The notes below the pieces were generated by a model. It had not been told where the DNA came from. It did not search any database and worked only from the letters and a program-made list of their open reading frames with translations. The translations under genes and the position numbers were made by a program. Positions 1 to 11,580 of a stretch of 64,000 nt of DNA are shown here, piece by piece. Origin of the DNA: Kalmusia sp. IMI 367209 (taxonomy: Eukaryota > Ascomycota > Dothideomycetes > Pleosporales > Didymosphaeriaceae); assembly GCA_027946365.1 (NCBI GenBank), contig JAPEUQ010000008.1, forward strand, positions 620,001 through 684,000. The letters are read 5' to 3'. The first letter of the stretch is position 1; each line of letters starts with the position of its first letter.

Positions 1-1062
1 ACGTATAGATACCTTGTGCTCATGACATACCTTCTGCATGCCAGGCTTGACCCAGCCTTCGTATCCAGTCTTTCCCGCCTTACTCACGCTCGCACCAAGC
101 CAGCCAAATCCCTTCGTGAGCGCCGCCACAGGGTCTTTTTGGAAGTCATCCAACGCTGGCGGTGCATCGAAGTTATCCTCTTTCTTCCAGTGATCCGGTT
201 CGCTGCCAAACCCTGCGTATTTACCTCCCTGGCTCGGTGCCACATCGTCTCTCCTATTCGCATTCTCGGCACCCATTCGCGCAAAATACGCCTCATTTCT
301 GGCTTTTTGCGGGTTGCCCATGGCGTTCGTGCCGAGCGCAGGCGATCCTGAGCGCTGGAAGCCTGAGTCGTTGCTCCTCGTCTTGCTGAGTGGTGTTCCA
401 CTCCTGCTGCCTGGTCCGCTTGCCCTCCCGCTCAGAGGCGCACCTGTTCCCAGCGGTGTAGTCTCCTTCTTCGGCAGTCTCTTCGGAAGATTACTCTTGT
501 CGAACTCCCTATTCTCCACCTTGCAGCTCAACCTCTCCTTCCACTCATCGCCCGCCTCAGAATCGTAGCGCTCCTGAATCGATGAGGTATCGAACATCTT
601 GCCGTCCTTTGTATTCGAGGAATGCGTATTGAAGAACTCTTGGAAAGGCTTGTTGCCGCCGGCAGCCATACGTGCAAGCTCGGAGCCCTTGAACGCGTCC
701 ATGGTTATACTGCGGATGAAGGAGATGTGGACGCCGAGTCCGCGGTGCACACCGGAGCAGGAGAGACACATGAAGATGCCGAGCTTGGGCGAGGCCTAGA
801 ATGCGAGACTCAGTATGCGCGCCCAAAGGGAGTGGAGCGGTCGGTGTATACCCATTGTGGACTCGGCGCATTGCAGTCGACGCATCTATTGTTTTCGTTC
901 GTCTTCTGTATTTCGAGCAGCTACACACGGTGAATTAGTATCGTGTCGTTTTACAGCTGCTACACACATTGAGCCCGCCCTTCAACAACCTCCCTAAGGG
1001 CAGAGGAAGCACATGCGCACCTTACTCCTCGTTTCGGGATCTACCTCCCACATTTTGCTCAT
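1..1062 (-). CDS. GCS1: ArfGAP, Gcs1 type (5' part; 3' end lies outside the window)
   Basis: GTPase-activating protein for Arf in Golgi/ER vesicle traffic. Exons read on the minus strand: 1021-1062, 852-920 and 31-795; a donor GTATGT at 30-25 opens another intron that runs off the left edge. All joins keep phase. The protein begins MSKMWEVDPETRSK and carries the ArfGAP zinc finger C27-X2-C30-X16-C47-X2-C50, followed at once by the GVHRGLGVHISF block with the catalytic arginine (R55). After about residue 130 it becomes Ser/Pro/Gly-rich and then shows GFGWLGASVSKAGKTGYEG, typical of the Gcs1 branch rather than Glo3. The start was chosen because it gives the conserved MWEVDPETR opening; a short stop-rich leader lies upstream. 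Only the last exon or exons are missing. Family assignment is firm; the exact orthologue name is inferred from domain order. Confidence 0.92.
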
Positions 1063-3090
1063 CGTGGATAGCTGTGTCGAGTCTGCGCGACTCACAAACG
1101 ACTGCGACTATGTGTATAGGAAGGGGAGGTTGGAGGAAAGATCTGGCGCGAAGGTTCCAAAATAGCAGTTGATGTTCGAGGGGCAGCAACGTCAGCCCTC
1201 CCTAGGAGAAGTGGCCCATGCGTACCAACTCTGGGCCTGAACTTTAGAAGTCCGACCGTACTAGTGTATCCACAAGCAGTACAAATTCACACGAAGGCTT
1301 TAATGGTAGCAGCTGCTGTAAAGCGAGCTTCAGCATTAACGTGCGCACAACTGATCTCGATTTTGGGTGTGCAATAGGTATTCACGTTATGAGCGACAAC
1401 GACACGGGCCTTTTTTGTATTCGTAACGTCCGTCCCCGCGTGGCAGGATATGGTATTACGGGACAAGTTCATACTCCAGACCTCTGTGGTTTCTCTACTA
1501 TATATAAAGCTATAGTTGAGGCGTCACCGTTCTATTGCTCTTCTGGAATACTAGTCTCCAACAAGTACAAACAAGACCTTAGCCCCTGCTTCGCCTCTAT
1601 CTGCACCCTAAATCTACCACCTCCTTATACTACTCTCTAAGGTTCTCGACCCTATTACCGCGCTACTGCTCAACATTTATATATAGTCATCTCTAACTAA
1701 CTTTGTCTAGAACTTTATCAACCGCGTTACCATCTGCTCTATCTCATCTGCCCGTCCGCTTTGCCAAATGCACTATGCCGCGGTATACTCCAGTAGAAGC
1801 TTACTACTCAAGCGACTTTTCTCCTTTAAGCTCCTGTACTTGCGCCGACCTCGCACGTAGAAGAAGCGCAGAAGACGTCTCCCAGTTCTTACATTTCTCG
1901 GGCAGAGATTCCGCACGTAAATGCGTGATCAACCATTATCTCCACCATTCAGACTCTTCTGGCCCTCTGAGCCACGTCCGGATCGCTAGCTGTACGGGGC
2001 CATGCATCTCATGTCTATACTTGGCCGTAGCAACGGAGACGAAGGAGCAACCTCTAAGTGTAACCATGCCTTCTTTGGAGCCATTATCGACGCTGTGATC
2101 TAGAAGCGTATACCAATGATGCATACGTTGCTTGAAATGCTTCTATAATGCATGCAGTACTGCAGTACTTAACAACGAGCTGATATCCAAGATACCTACG
2201 TCAGACACATGCACAAGCATAAGGGCGGTTCTCGAACGCGACACACGATGCCGGGGCGGAGCATCTCTCATATATCCAACCACGCAAGGTCTCGTAGTAA
2301 CCAAGTCAGGGCCACGCAAGGAAACAAGGCAAAACCAACCTCAGCGGAGCCTTCAATATCACGTAGACCCAGAAAGCGAGATCAAAACATCGCGAGCGCT
2401 CTCCGTGCGACCAATGCACCCAGACAGTGCGCAACAAACACGCCCCCGCGATCGATCTGCCACATCCAAGATCCATAGATCGACCAATTCAAGCCAACCT
2501 TATCACTCCTTCACTTATTCCAGTAACTCTGATCAAGAATCAAATTTCAGCCTATCCCGTGTCCGTCAACTTACTGCATAAACTCAACTCCACGTATACA
2601 CGAGGCACACCACACCCAATCAAACTAGCCCGCAACCATCTCCAATATTTCCACCATCCACAGATACACTCATAAAACTTCCACAGCCCAGATTTCGCTT
2701 CTCTCCCCCAAAAGTCCAGCGTTTCAGCCCCAACGCTTCGCCCGTAGCGCACATTCAGCTACCAAAGTTTGCACAGCCTTGCCCCCATCCTCCCCAGCTG
2801 AACCGTGATTCCGCATCAAAATAGCCAGAACCAGAAAAACGTACACTACGGCTAATGGCTTCGATACGAAGTGTACGGATTTTTTTTTCTTTTCGGGGTG
2901 CGATTCGCACCGTGTCGTTCGCACGGGTGTATTCCTTCGCGGTCCAGGGGCTCACGCCTGGCGCGCAAGCGCACGGGTGAAAAGGGTTGAATTGCGATGT
3001 GGAATCACGAGGTTAGTAGCATGGCGGTATACTTCGTTTCCCTGGGTGGTTTCGGGAGATGGGATTGATCTTGAGGGTGTAGGAGGAAAA
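1063..3090. other. Intergenic, no supported gene
   Basis: Two kilobases between the ArfGAP start and the secreted-protein promoter. Overlapping reading frames of 60-150 codons occur on both strands but none has a family signature or consistent splice structure. The part from about 1480 to 1700 is AT-rich with several TATATA stretches, and 2280-2700 is C/A-rich and pyrimidine-poor on the plus strand. A worn-out repeat cannot be excluded, but I see no terminal repeats or transposase remnants. Confidence 0.5.
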
Positions 3091-3100
3091 GTATAAAACT
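3091..3100 (+). promoter_or_regulatory. TATA box of the small secreted protein gene
   Basis: GTATAAAACT lies about 140 bp ahead of the ATG at 3235 and is followed by a pyrimidine- and A/C-rich leader, usual for fungal core promoters. Confidence 0.55.
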
Positions 3101-3234
3101 GCGGTGCTGTCCCGTGGTGGAATCTATATCGAACCATCCAGCACTTTGCACTCAATCAGACTCCAACACCTCGTCCTTTAATTTTTTCAATTCCCAAACC
3201 AGAACCAAACTTTTCCACTCTCCAATCCTCCACC

Positions 3235-3818
3235 ATGAAGTTCTCCATGCTCGCCATCCTAGGTGTCGCCGCCGCAACCACCACCGCCACCGTTGCCACC
3301 ACGGACAATCTAGTCGACGGCGTCTACCTCACGACCACGACCTCCGGCACGCCGCAGTACGAGCTCGTCAACACCACGGACCCCGTGGCGGCGGCTCCCC
3401 AGATCCGAGGCCGCGGGCTTTTGAACGCCCGCGTCGACCGCAGCTTCGCCTGCTCGGGCGTCAACCTCAACGACAACGACTTGTACCATGCCATGCATAA
3501 CCTGGCCGCCGTCTTTAAGAATGGGTACACGCTCACGAACCCGAGCATCTCTGTGAATTCCCCCTCCTTTTTTTTCCCCCTCATGCTGCATGGGTGTGAA
3601 CTGACAAGGTGTTTTGCTTGCAGTCCGTCTACGGCACGGTTAAGGTGTTCGTGTGCAACTACAACGGCAATGCCGGATCGGCGTGGACCTCGAGCAAGGT
3701 TTGGGGTAAGAACACGGAGGTGGATGGGAACTGTGGGAAGGATATCGCGGGACACATCAACGAGCCCAAGGGGGAGGGCAACTTTGGGCGCACTTTTGCG
3801 ACCGATCACTTCTGCTAA
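3235..3818 (+). CDS. Small secreted four-cysteine protein (effector-like)
   Basis: Two exons, 3235-3552 and 3624-3818, joined in phase across a GTGAAT...TTGCAG intron; 170 residues. Residues 1 to about 20 form a signal peptide (MKFSMLAILGVAA...). A pro-like stretch runs to IRGR (57-60), which resembles a Kex2 site. The remaining domain holds the protein's four cysteines at C73, C117, C143 and C170 (the last residue), enough for two disulfides. The ATG has a good context (CCACCATGA) and follows a TATA box at 3091. Size, secretion signal and cysteine pattern are those of fungal small secreted proteins, many of which act at the host or substrate interface, but I recognise no named family and assign no activity. 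Confidence 0.75.
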
Positions 3819-4719
3819 GGGGGACGTTAAGCGTACGTGACTTTGCCTGCTGGAGCTGAGGGTTGGCGCTCGTTACTTGCGAAGTCCTTTCAACAACAGC
3901 TTCCAGGTAAATGAGCGTTGACAGGGTTACTTTTGTCTTTACTTTTCTTCTCAGTGTTGTCCAAGACGACGGCACCGCTATCTCGGCTGGGCAAAGAGTG
4001 GGAAAGCAATCCGGCACGGTTGGTTGTTTCCCATGATAGCGTGGTCGTCTGTTAGGGCTTTGGGGTTTAGATTTAGTGATTTGTAGAATGTTGAACTTGG
4101 TGTTGATTTTTCAGAAACGAATTTCCAAATAGCATTTTTGTATATCGCGACACCGTGCATCCCACTACGTAGGGATGGACGTTACATCGCTTTCGTCAGG
4201 CATTTCCAGCCTGCTTGCATGTGACTCGGCTGACTATGTTGCGTATCCTCCACGCGTAGTCTTCTGGGTCCAATCTCACAAAGTCCCGTCACGCCACCTA
4301 GTGTAGCCTATTTCCACAGTTCCCCTTGCATCCCACAGCGCTTCACAAGCTGGTGAAGCTCTCTGTCCCTTCCTTATGTACGTGACAGCATGGCAGAGTA
4401 AGTGAAAAGTAAAATTTACAGATAAGGCATTAGCGGCAATAGCCGCGTGAAGCGAAGAAAAAGCGTCAGAGCGAAGTGGCCGCCTACTTCCTCTTGACAG
4501 ACGAAGGGGATCGGACCAACGCCAAAAACCGATGCTAGTATGTGCCGATAAGGACTGGCATGGGATGTTGATGCCAAGCATGTAGTCTAATGTGTTTTCG
4601 TGAGGTCGTGAACAGCCAGTAAAATCCAACTGCCAAAAAAGAGCGCTAGAGACCGCCTGAGGAAGAACGTTTTCGAAAGCTGTAATCACTGAGAATCAGG
4701 ATTCCGTACCTGCGATCAA
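3819..4719. other. Intergenic, no supported gene
   Basis: Region between the convergent 3' ends of the secreted protein and the WSC gene. A 137-codon frame on the minus strand (4276-4689) has no signature and unusual composition and is treated as chance. Confidence 0.5.
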
Positions 4720-6251
4720 TTAGTCCATGCAGCAGTTCACATCGGGATCGCATGTACATACATTCAAAGTGCGATGGTAGTCGCGACTGTCGTCCAAGCT
4801 CCCCACGCTGGCTGTGCTAGAATTGTCAAAGGCAAAGAGAGTCGAGGGATTCAGTCGCTGATCGATCCGGAATGAGCTATTTCGTCGATCAGAAGCAGAA
4901 ATGGGGCTGATGGAATCCTGGTCCATAGGTCGACTCTGCCGTTTGTTGAAGGAGGTCGCGATAGGAGGCGGGAACTGGGGCTCTTTCTCTCCACGCAGGA
5001 GGCCAGCTTTGCTCATCGTGCTTGCATAGCGGTGTACACCAGGCTCACCGCCCTCACCGCCCTGGTCGGACTGCTGCTGCTGCTGCTTGCGCCGCCGCCA
5101 GAGGAAGAACAACACACCTCCTGCGACCGCCGCTAGGATACCAATGCCACCTACTACCCCTCCTACAATGGCGCCAGTGTTCGTGGTAGACTTGCTGCCG
5201 GTGGTTTCCGTGAGGGCTGTGTTTGTGGGGGTCGTGATGAGAGTCTTTGTCACCACGGCGCCTCCTTCCGTGACAGTCTGGATGCTAGTCCGTGCTGGTG
5301 AAGGCGCTTGTGAAGTTTCCTCGGCGGTGGAAGTACTCGTTTGCAAGGTTGACGATGGTTTGCTGCTCTGGCTCTGGCTCTGGCTCTGGCTCTGAGTGGA
5401 TGTTAGTCAGGAACCAAGTACACATCTAGAGGGGTAGAGGGTGGGAGGCGAGGAAATGGGATGGAGTACAGGGGAAACAGTAACGACCTCCGCAGATGTG
5501 ACCGTCTGAAAGACTGTCGACGGATCGGGGCTAGTCTCAACTGTAGAAGAAGAACTTGGTGGAGCCGATGAAGGCTACTTTCAAGTCAAACAGCGCCCCG
5601 TAAGAGAAGAGAGAGAAGCAGAAAGCAGAAAGGAGTGAGTGCAGGGGAATGACATGCAACGAACAGAGTGAATCGACAGTAGAAGAACAAAAAGTCGACG
5701 CGCAGTAGTATCAACGCTTCTAAACGCAAAGAAACGGACTGTACTGACTGTCGTTGCCTCAGGAGGAGGACTTGTTGAAGAAGAGGCAGCTTCACTGGAA
5801 GGACTCACTTTTGTGGAGGAAGGTGACGAGGCTGCCGCGGTGCCACTTGGGGTCCCGTCAAGCTCGACGTAGATGTAGTACTGGCCTTGTTTTCCGCATT
5901 TCTCTGTTGGGAAGCCTGGACAGGTCTCACTGCATTCGCTGATGTCCGCCTGTTCTTGTGGGATGTAGTCTGAGCACCAGCATTCCTTGTCTTGGATGAC
6001 GGCGAAGGCGTAGTTTCCCTCTTCTTTGCAGTGGTCGTGACATTTGCCATTGGACTGCCAGCCCCAGTAGACTACCAAGGTCAGCCATGAGAAGTGCGTA
6101 CGGATTGCGTACACTTACAAGCAGAGGTTGAGCCTGTATTTTGTGAAGAGCAGTACGAGTAGTTCCAGTCGCCCATGACTGTAGCTATTAGGAGATATAA
6201 TACAAGCAAGATGGCAAGGCCCGAAGAGGGTCCTCTAGTCCTCGTGTACAT
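4720..6251 (-). CDS. WSC-domain single-pass membrane protein (cell-wall sensor type)
   Basis: Four exons in phase: 6119-6251, 5749-6071, 5488-5574 and 4720-5391; 404 residues. Order: signal peptide (about 1-27, GLAILLVLYLLIATVMG), a WSC carbohydrate-binding domain (about 28-125) with the usual cysteine set including YSYC, GKCHDHC, ECWCSDY and CSETCPG, a long Ser/Thr-rich stalk expected to be O-mannosylated, a transmembrane helix (about 254-280) beginning GAIVGGVVGGIGIL and ending in RRRK, and a cytoplasmic tail. This is the layout of Wsc-type cell-wall stress sensors and WSC-containing surface proteins. The tail has poly-Gln and Ser-rich parts and ends CTCDPDVNCCMD. The start could be 10 codons upstream (6281), but the M at 6251 gives the better signal peptide. 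A hexanucleotide repeat sits at the last splice acceptor. Confidence 0.85.
5365..5394. repeat. Five tandem GCTCTG hexamers at a splice acceptor
   Basis: On the minus strand this reads as repeated AGCCAG, coding Ser-Gln dipeptides directly after the acceptor of the last WSC-gene exon. Every unit contains a CAG. Confidence 0.9.
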
Positions 6252-8439
6252 GGTGGCGTTTGGATTACGGTTTCGATGCAAACGGCGGGGTGCTTGTGGC
6301 CTCCTCGATTGGTTTTGCGCCGGCGGTGTGGTTGGCGTGAACGGATGACGGATCTTGTTTGCGTTTTTCTTTGAACCGCTGCGGACGTGCAGGGTGTTGA
6401 AATGGGATCTGCTATGTTGGAATATTCACCGCTAGCGAGCCGCAGGTGAGTTGAGTTCGCTGCAGACAACGAAACTCGGGCCGCACAAAGGCCGGGTGGG
6501 TTGCAGTGAACGTGGAGATACGAGAGCAAAGGCGTGGAGGGCCCAATGGCTCTCGTAGCGTGTGAAGGACCGAGAGGGACGGAGTCGGTCGCGAAGCTAA
6601 CCTGCGTGAAAGAGGCTTGTCAGCATATCTACACCGGCAGCGAAGACAACAGCGCCGTCGGCGGCGAGGTGGGATGTGTGGAAAACAGAGGAGGCGGGAA
6701 GATCAGGATGCAATGGGCAAGTTGCAGAGTTGAGTGGAGCTCACTTACTTCAGGATGGGGCGTCTGTGCGTTAGCGCGCCTTCCGTTCCCGCCGAGAGCC
6801 TCGATTGAAGCCAGGACCCCCAGCAAACGCGAGAGCGAGGGTTGGCAAGCTTGCCGCTGCAGCTCGCCGTCGAGAGAATTGCGGCAGAGAAGGACTAGTA
6901 ATCGAGATGGCTGGTGGTGTTCACAACTCCTCTCGTCATGACGTGCATGAACGAGCAACTCCCAAGCGGGCAGGTCCTCGGCGTGTCCCAAAGGCAGGCG
7001 GAGGTTCGTGGTGCACAAAGCGTCGCCGTGCAATATGAATGGTGCCCTGTTTTCGTCGCGCTATCCACTTCGGACACACTTCCGGGGCACGGCGATAGTG
7101 CGAATTAAGAACGTCTATAACTCTAGATGGAGCGAATGGCAGTCGACGCGCCGGACGACGACGACGAAGACAAGAAACAGAAAAGGGAAGAAGAAAAGCG
7201 AGTGTGTCGGTGGAAAGGGAGGCAGCAAACCGGACGGAAAGAGATGGGGGGCGGCGGGGATGATATTGTCGCCAGTTGGCTGGCCGGGCTTGCTGGTGGT
7301 GACAAAAATCCGCAGATGGTGATCACCTGTGCACGGGTCAAAAATAGGAGCGCCGTCGCGTCGTCAAAAGTATCGACGACAGGGGAGTGCGTGGATTCAG
7401 GCCAATGGCCGCCACAGCAGAAACGTGAGCGTGCGGGGGGTGCACTGCAGACCAGAGACTCGGTGTAGAAGAGACAAGCAAAGCTGGCTTCGAGGGCAAT
7501 ATATCAAGCACGCAACGCCGGCTGGCCATGACGGCCTCGACGACATGCGCTGTAACGAGACACCGACGGCCGTCGAGCTGTCTGTGTCTGTCGCAGGCGC
7601 CTATGTACGACGATGGGGGGGAGGTGGCAGCGTGTCGCCCGGCTCATGGGCATCGTCACCGGCCGAGAGACGCTTGCTGGCTGGCTGGCGTCTCCCGCCT
7701 CTCACTCTCGCGAGCATCGCCGTTTCACCCTCCCTCGTCGTCTATCGTGGTGGTCAATCGCAGACGCGCTTGCAACCAACCATGGGCAAATTGTGCGCCC
7801 GCAGATGAAATGCCATCAAACAACGCGTCCCTCATCTCGGCAACGCAATCCCTCTGGCCTGAAGCGGTGCCTTTTCCCAACATTTTCGACCAGGGGCGGT
7901 CCCTGCATGTCCGTTAGTGAGCCGCCACGCCCGCTTCCTCATTCGGCGTCGTTCCCGCCTGATTCGGCCATTGCGTCATGCCCTTCTTGGCCGGCAGGTG
8001 CTGGGGGTCCATCTGGGAAAGCACGGGGCAGCGAGCGCACGCGTCCAATAACACGATCGACAGGAGCCTTTGCTCCCAAACCCACAGCGAGATGAAGATG
8101 TTCGCTTGTCCCGCCCTCCCCACGCGCCTTGTCGTCACGGTTGTTTTGAAAAGCGTGGCCTGCGGCTCTTGGTTGGGCTCAACCTCGTTGTCCGTCCGAC
8201 ACGTCTCGGGACGCCCCCAAGATTGGCGAGGTGTCCTTGGGCGGAATCTCGTTGTTGCGGATGCGGCGGAAGGATGAGCTTTTATTGATTCAGGGATGCC
8301 AACCTGCTGTCCACGGCCAAGCTTTTTCCGGGACCTCTGGTTGCCGACAGCTTTTGTTTGGAAACATACTAGCACACCCGATCACCATCTCAACATCCTG
8401 CACATCGGATTCACCAAGAGCTTGGATTGATCTGCTAAT
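6252..8439. other. GC-rich upstream region of the WSC gene, no supported gene
   Basis: About 2.2 kb, clearly GC-rich (many CGCCG, GGCCGG words), with reading frames up to 160 codons overlapping on both strands. Long chance frames are expected at this composition; none shows a domain, plausible introns or a coherent start. It may hold long 5' leader or regulatory sequence for the WSC gene. Confidence 0.45.
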
Positions 8440-9923
8440 CTACAACTTGGATTTCTTCATCCCAGCAACCCCCGAAACCGTCTCCCCTGACAGCAGGAAG
8501 TCGGGGTACTTGAAGGCCCCTTTGTCGATGCTCTGCGTGTGCCACTGACCACCATCCACTAGCGATTCGAGTCAGCGATGCAAGCGCGTAGACTGCTGGG
8601 CAGTGAACTTACCGACGATCGTCTCTCCATTGACAAAGTTCCCGGCGTCCGAGAACAAGTAAACAGTGGCGTCTGCAATCTCCTTGACATAGCCCAACCT
8701 CTGCGACGGAATCATGCGCGGCGAGTCCTTGCGGCTCTCACTTGTTGAAAGACGCGCCATGCCTTCCGTGTCTTCGATTGGTCCTGGCGCAATCACGTTC
8801 GACGTGATGCCTTTCGGTCCTTGCTCGATAGCCACCGACACCGACATGGCGTCCACACCTGCCTTCGCGATGGAGACATGACTCTGCAGCGGCGTGCCAG
8901 AATAATGTAGGGTTGCACTGACGAAGATGATGCGCCCTCCAGTCCCGCTCTTGGGTGGCGTCTTGCCATCCACCTTGTACTTGCCTGCTGACTCTACTAG
9001 ATAGGGCAGCGTTGCCTTCAGTGTGTTGTAGGAACCAAGAACATCAATGTCCATGACTGATTTCAGCGCGTTCGACGAGATTTGATCGATGGTCGCCAGG
9101 AAATTCCCTGCCGCGCCCGCACTACACAGCATCAGCATCCTGTCTCAGCTTCCATGCAAGGGCAGCTCACATCACGAAGTCGATGCTTCCCAGCTCCTTC
9201 GCACAACGCTCCGCAGCCGCGACCAGTGCCTCGGGCTGCCTGACATCCACGGCGCCTAGCCCTAGTACCTTCGCGCCTTTCCTCGCTGTTGCGATGTCTT
9301 TGGCCATGTTCTCTGTCTTCTCCACATTGCGACCGATGATACAGGCGTTGGCTCCGAGATGTACCATGGCTCGGACCTGGGCGGAACATATTGAGCCCGC
9401 TCCACCCGTGCAGAAGACGACTTTGTTATCTGCAGATACAATGTGGTCAGCAAAGGTCCATTGTAGGTGACACCTTGTGCACCATCTTTGCCGTGCCACC
9501 CTCCATCGTGTATGCTTCAAAACACAGGAGAAGACGCACCGAAAATACCGTCCCTCCACACATCGCTCAGATATTCGTACTTCTCCATGGGCATGGTACG
9601 CGGTGTCTTCCAGAGCGGACCTTCGGTTTGGCCTGCGGATTCGGAGGATTGTCGCAGTGCAGCGCTGGCAGTCGTGAGCTGACGGACGGCGTCTCAATGA
9701 ACCTCTATATAATCTAGTGTATGATATATGAAAATGCTCACACAGTATGGAAGCTGCTACGACCGTGAGACCTCGAGCCGATGCTGATGAGTGATCGCGG
9801 TGTCGCAGCTCCAGAACGGCACCGCGACGGTGACAAGCCGAGGTTCGGTATTTTAGGCCCGCTTAGTCGAATCCTGCGGGCCGTAGCGGTAGACAGTCGG
9901 GGCAGCAGACGCGCCGATTGCAT
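8440..9923 (-). CDS. SPS19: 2,4-dienoyl-CoA reductase, PTS1 C-terminus, with putative mitochondrial leader exon
   Basis: SDR-family NADPH-dependent 2,4-dienoyl-CoA reductase for beta-oxidation of unsaturated fatty acids. The core reads from ATG 9594 through exons 9540-9594, 9171-9429, 8613-9121 and 8440-8558: 313 residues, all joins in phase. It has the nucleotide-binding motif CTGGAGS (core residues 25-31), IAGAAGNF, IDVLGSYNT and SIAKAG with the catalytic lysine, and ends KKSKL, a canonical peroxisomal PTS1. Upstream, the frame stays open 28 codons to an acceptor (exon from 9678), and a 65-nt GT-AG intron leads to an exon 9744-9923 coding 60 residues from MQSARLLPRLSTATARR, arginine-rich with almost no acids and ending RSSFHT, like a mitochondrial presequence. 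The core and PTS1 are firm; the leader exon is inference. Start at 9594 gives the peroxisomal form. Confidence 0.92.
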
Positions 9924-10244
9924 CTTCAAAGTCGCAAGAGTAGAGTATCTGTGAATGAGAAGCTTCACGAGGCGGCAGTCAAGGAGAATCCGCCATGTCG
10001 TCAGCCGTCTTCGGGGGCCGCATTCACGGATTCTTTGCCTTCGTTAAAACGGCAGGAGCTTGGGCCTCCGCTCGCTCGCTCGCGCGCGCATTCCTGATCT
10101 AATCCCCGCATCACGTGCGCCGGCGTTGGGGCAATCAGATCCACGTCAATGTGCATGACTGCAGCCTTGGCTTTCCCACGAACCTCTCAAGCTCTGCCGT
10201 CCCATCAATTCGACCTGCTGTGAAAACGATTGAGCCACGACACC

Positions 10245-10876
10245 ATGGCCCACCCGACGGTTTCCATCTGCAAGTTCGTAGGGACGATAAGTTTGGGCTT
10301 GCTCACGGTATGTTGAAACTGCTACCCGCCACCTCGACGCAGAGCTCCAAGAGCTCCACTGTCCCGGCTGGCACATCTCAGAGCTTCGCAGCGCACAATT
10401 GAGACGGATATGTGTGTGCAAAGCGTACTGACATGAAACAGGGCATCTCAACGTCCCTCTCCACCACGGCGCTGCCGGCCCTGCTCACGCTCCCAACCGC
10501 TGTAACCGCCCGCTCAACACATACCTACCTCTCGTCCAAGTCGCGGCTCCTCTCGTCTTATCTAAGGCATATCACCACTTTCACGCTCTTCTCCGCGTAC
10601 CTGCTGTCGCCGCGTCGGTTTCGCCATCCGTATCTCCTATACACGTCTATCTTTACGTTTGTGTCGGGTCCGGGTGTCGACTATGCGATTGCCTTCCGCG
10701 AGGGCAAGCACGAGGGGAGAGAGCTGCTTGATCTCGAGGCGCAAGGCGATGATGTGAACGGGGAGCAAGTGAGACATGCGGTCGAGAGGATGAAGTTCAC
10801 CGAGGGCGTGAGGGCTGTCATCTCGGGGTTGGCGTTTGGCATGGGCGTCGTTGGTCTCTGGGGGGATGGTGCGTAG
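10245..10876 (+). CDS. ATG33: Atg33-like mitochondrial outer-membrane protein
   Basis: Two exons, 10245-10307 and 10442-10876, in phase; 165 residues. It opens MAHPTVSICKFVGTISLGLL and has several hydrophobic helices, a YLLSP loop, a variable charged loop with GEQVRHAVERMKF, and a closing GLAFGMGVVGLWGDG. This arrangement matches fungal Atg33/Scm4-like proteins; yeast Atg33 is a mitophagy factor in the mitochondrial outer membrane. The start is fixed by the conserved hydrophobic N-terminus in the short first exon. Placement in this family rests on remembered similarity of the N-terminal and C-terminal blocks; function in this species is inferred. It is divergently arranged with the dienoyl-CoA reductase. 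Confidence 0.8.
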
Positions 10877-11580
10877 GACGTTGAGTGGAGACAACGAATG
10901 CGGGGACGGGGTCGCAACGATCGTCTGGCTTTGTATGACGACATGGTGTATTGGAGTTGGTTAGATGAACCAGGTTGCTTAACGCTTCTGCCATGGTCTT
11001 GGGAAGTGGTTGGTTGAACTGTTGATTATATGATTTGTGTGCAGACTCTCCCGTCCCTTATTATAAATATCTGTATATAGCGATGAAGTATCATTCAACT
11101 CACACCACCCGCGTTGCACCCGAGCCTCCGATGAGCGCTGATAGACCAAAAACCTCTACGGATCAGGGACCAGAAAGCTTCCTGTTTTGCCACCTGGCCA
11201 TACGAAGTTTCTGGGTAACTAGGCATCACTTCCATCCGGGCCGTGCACACCAATCGTCCGAGCCGCACAGCCGTGTCAAGCTCGTACAGAGTGCACAGCT
11301 GCACTTGTGCTCCACACATTTTGAGGCTGTATGGTGCCTCGCTCGTAAGGGGTCATGTCGTGTGAAGCAAAATAGTCTCATGGAGCTTTCACTGCAGCGG
11401 TGGAGGGGCCTCTGAGCCAACCATTTGGATGACTTCGATGGGAGGGGAGAGGGCAGTCATGGCACGAAGTCGTGGATGGTGAAAACCCAGTATAAGACCA
11501 CTGCCCCGCACAAGGCTGCAATCACATACCCCAGCGAAAGTCTACTTTACTTGTCTTTCAGCGTCCTCACTTCCTTGGCC

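Noticed and set aside
7123..8375. Long opposing frames on both strands
   Set aside because: GC-rich sequence lacks stop codons by chance; none has a domain or consistent codon use.
9167..9697. 176-codon minus-strand frame as the dienoyl-CoA reductase N-terminus
   Set aside because: Its first part (MRRRPSAHDCQRC...) is in another frame from the conserved MPMEKYEYLSDVWRDGIF start and crosses the real intron at 9430-9539.
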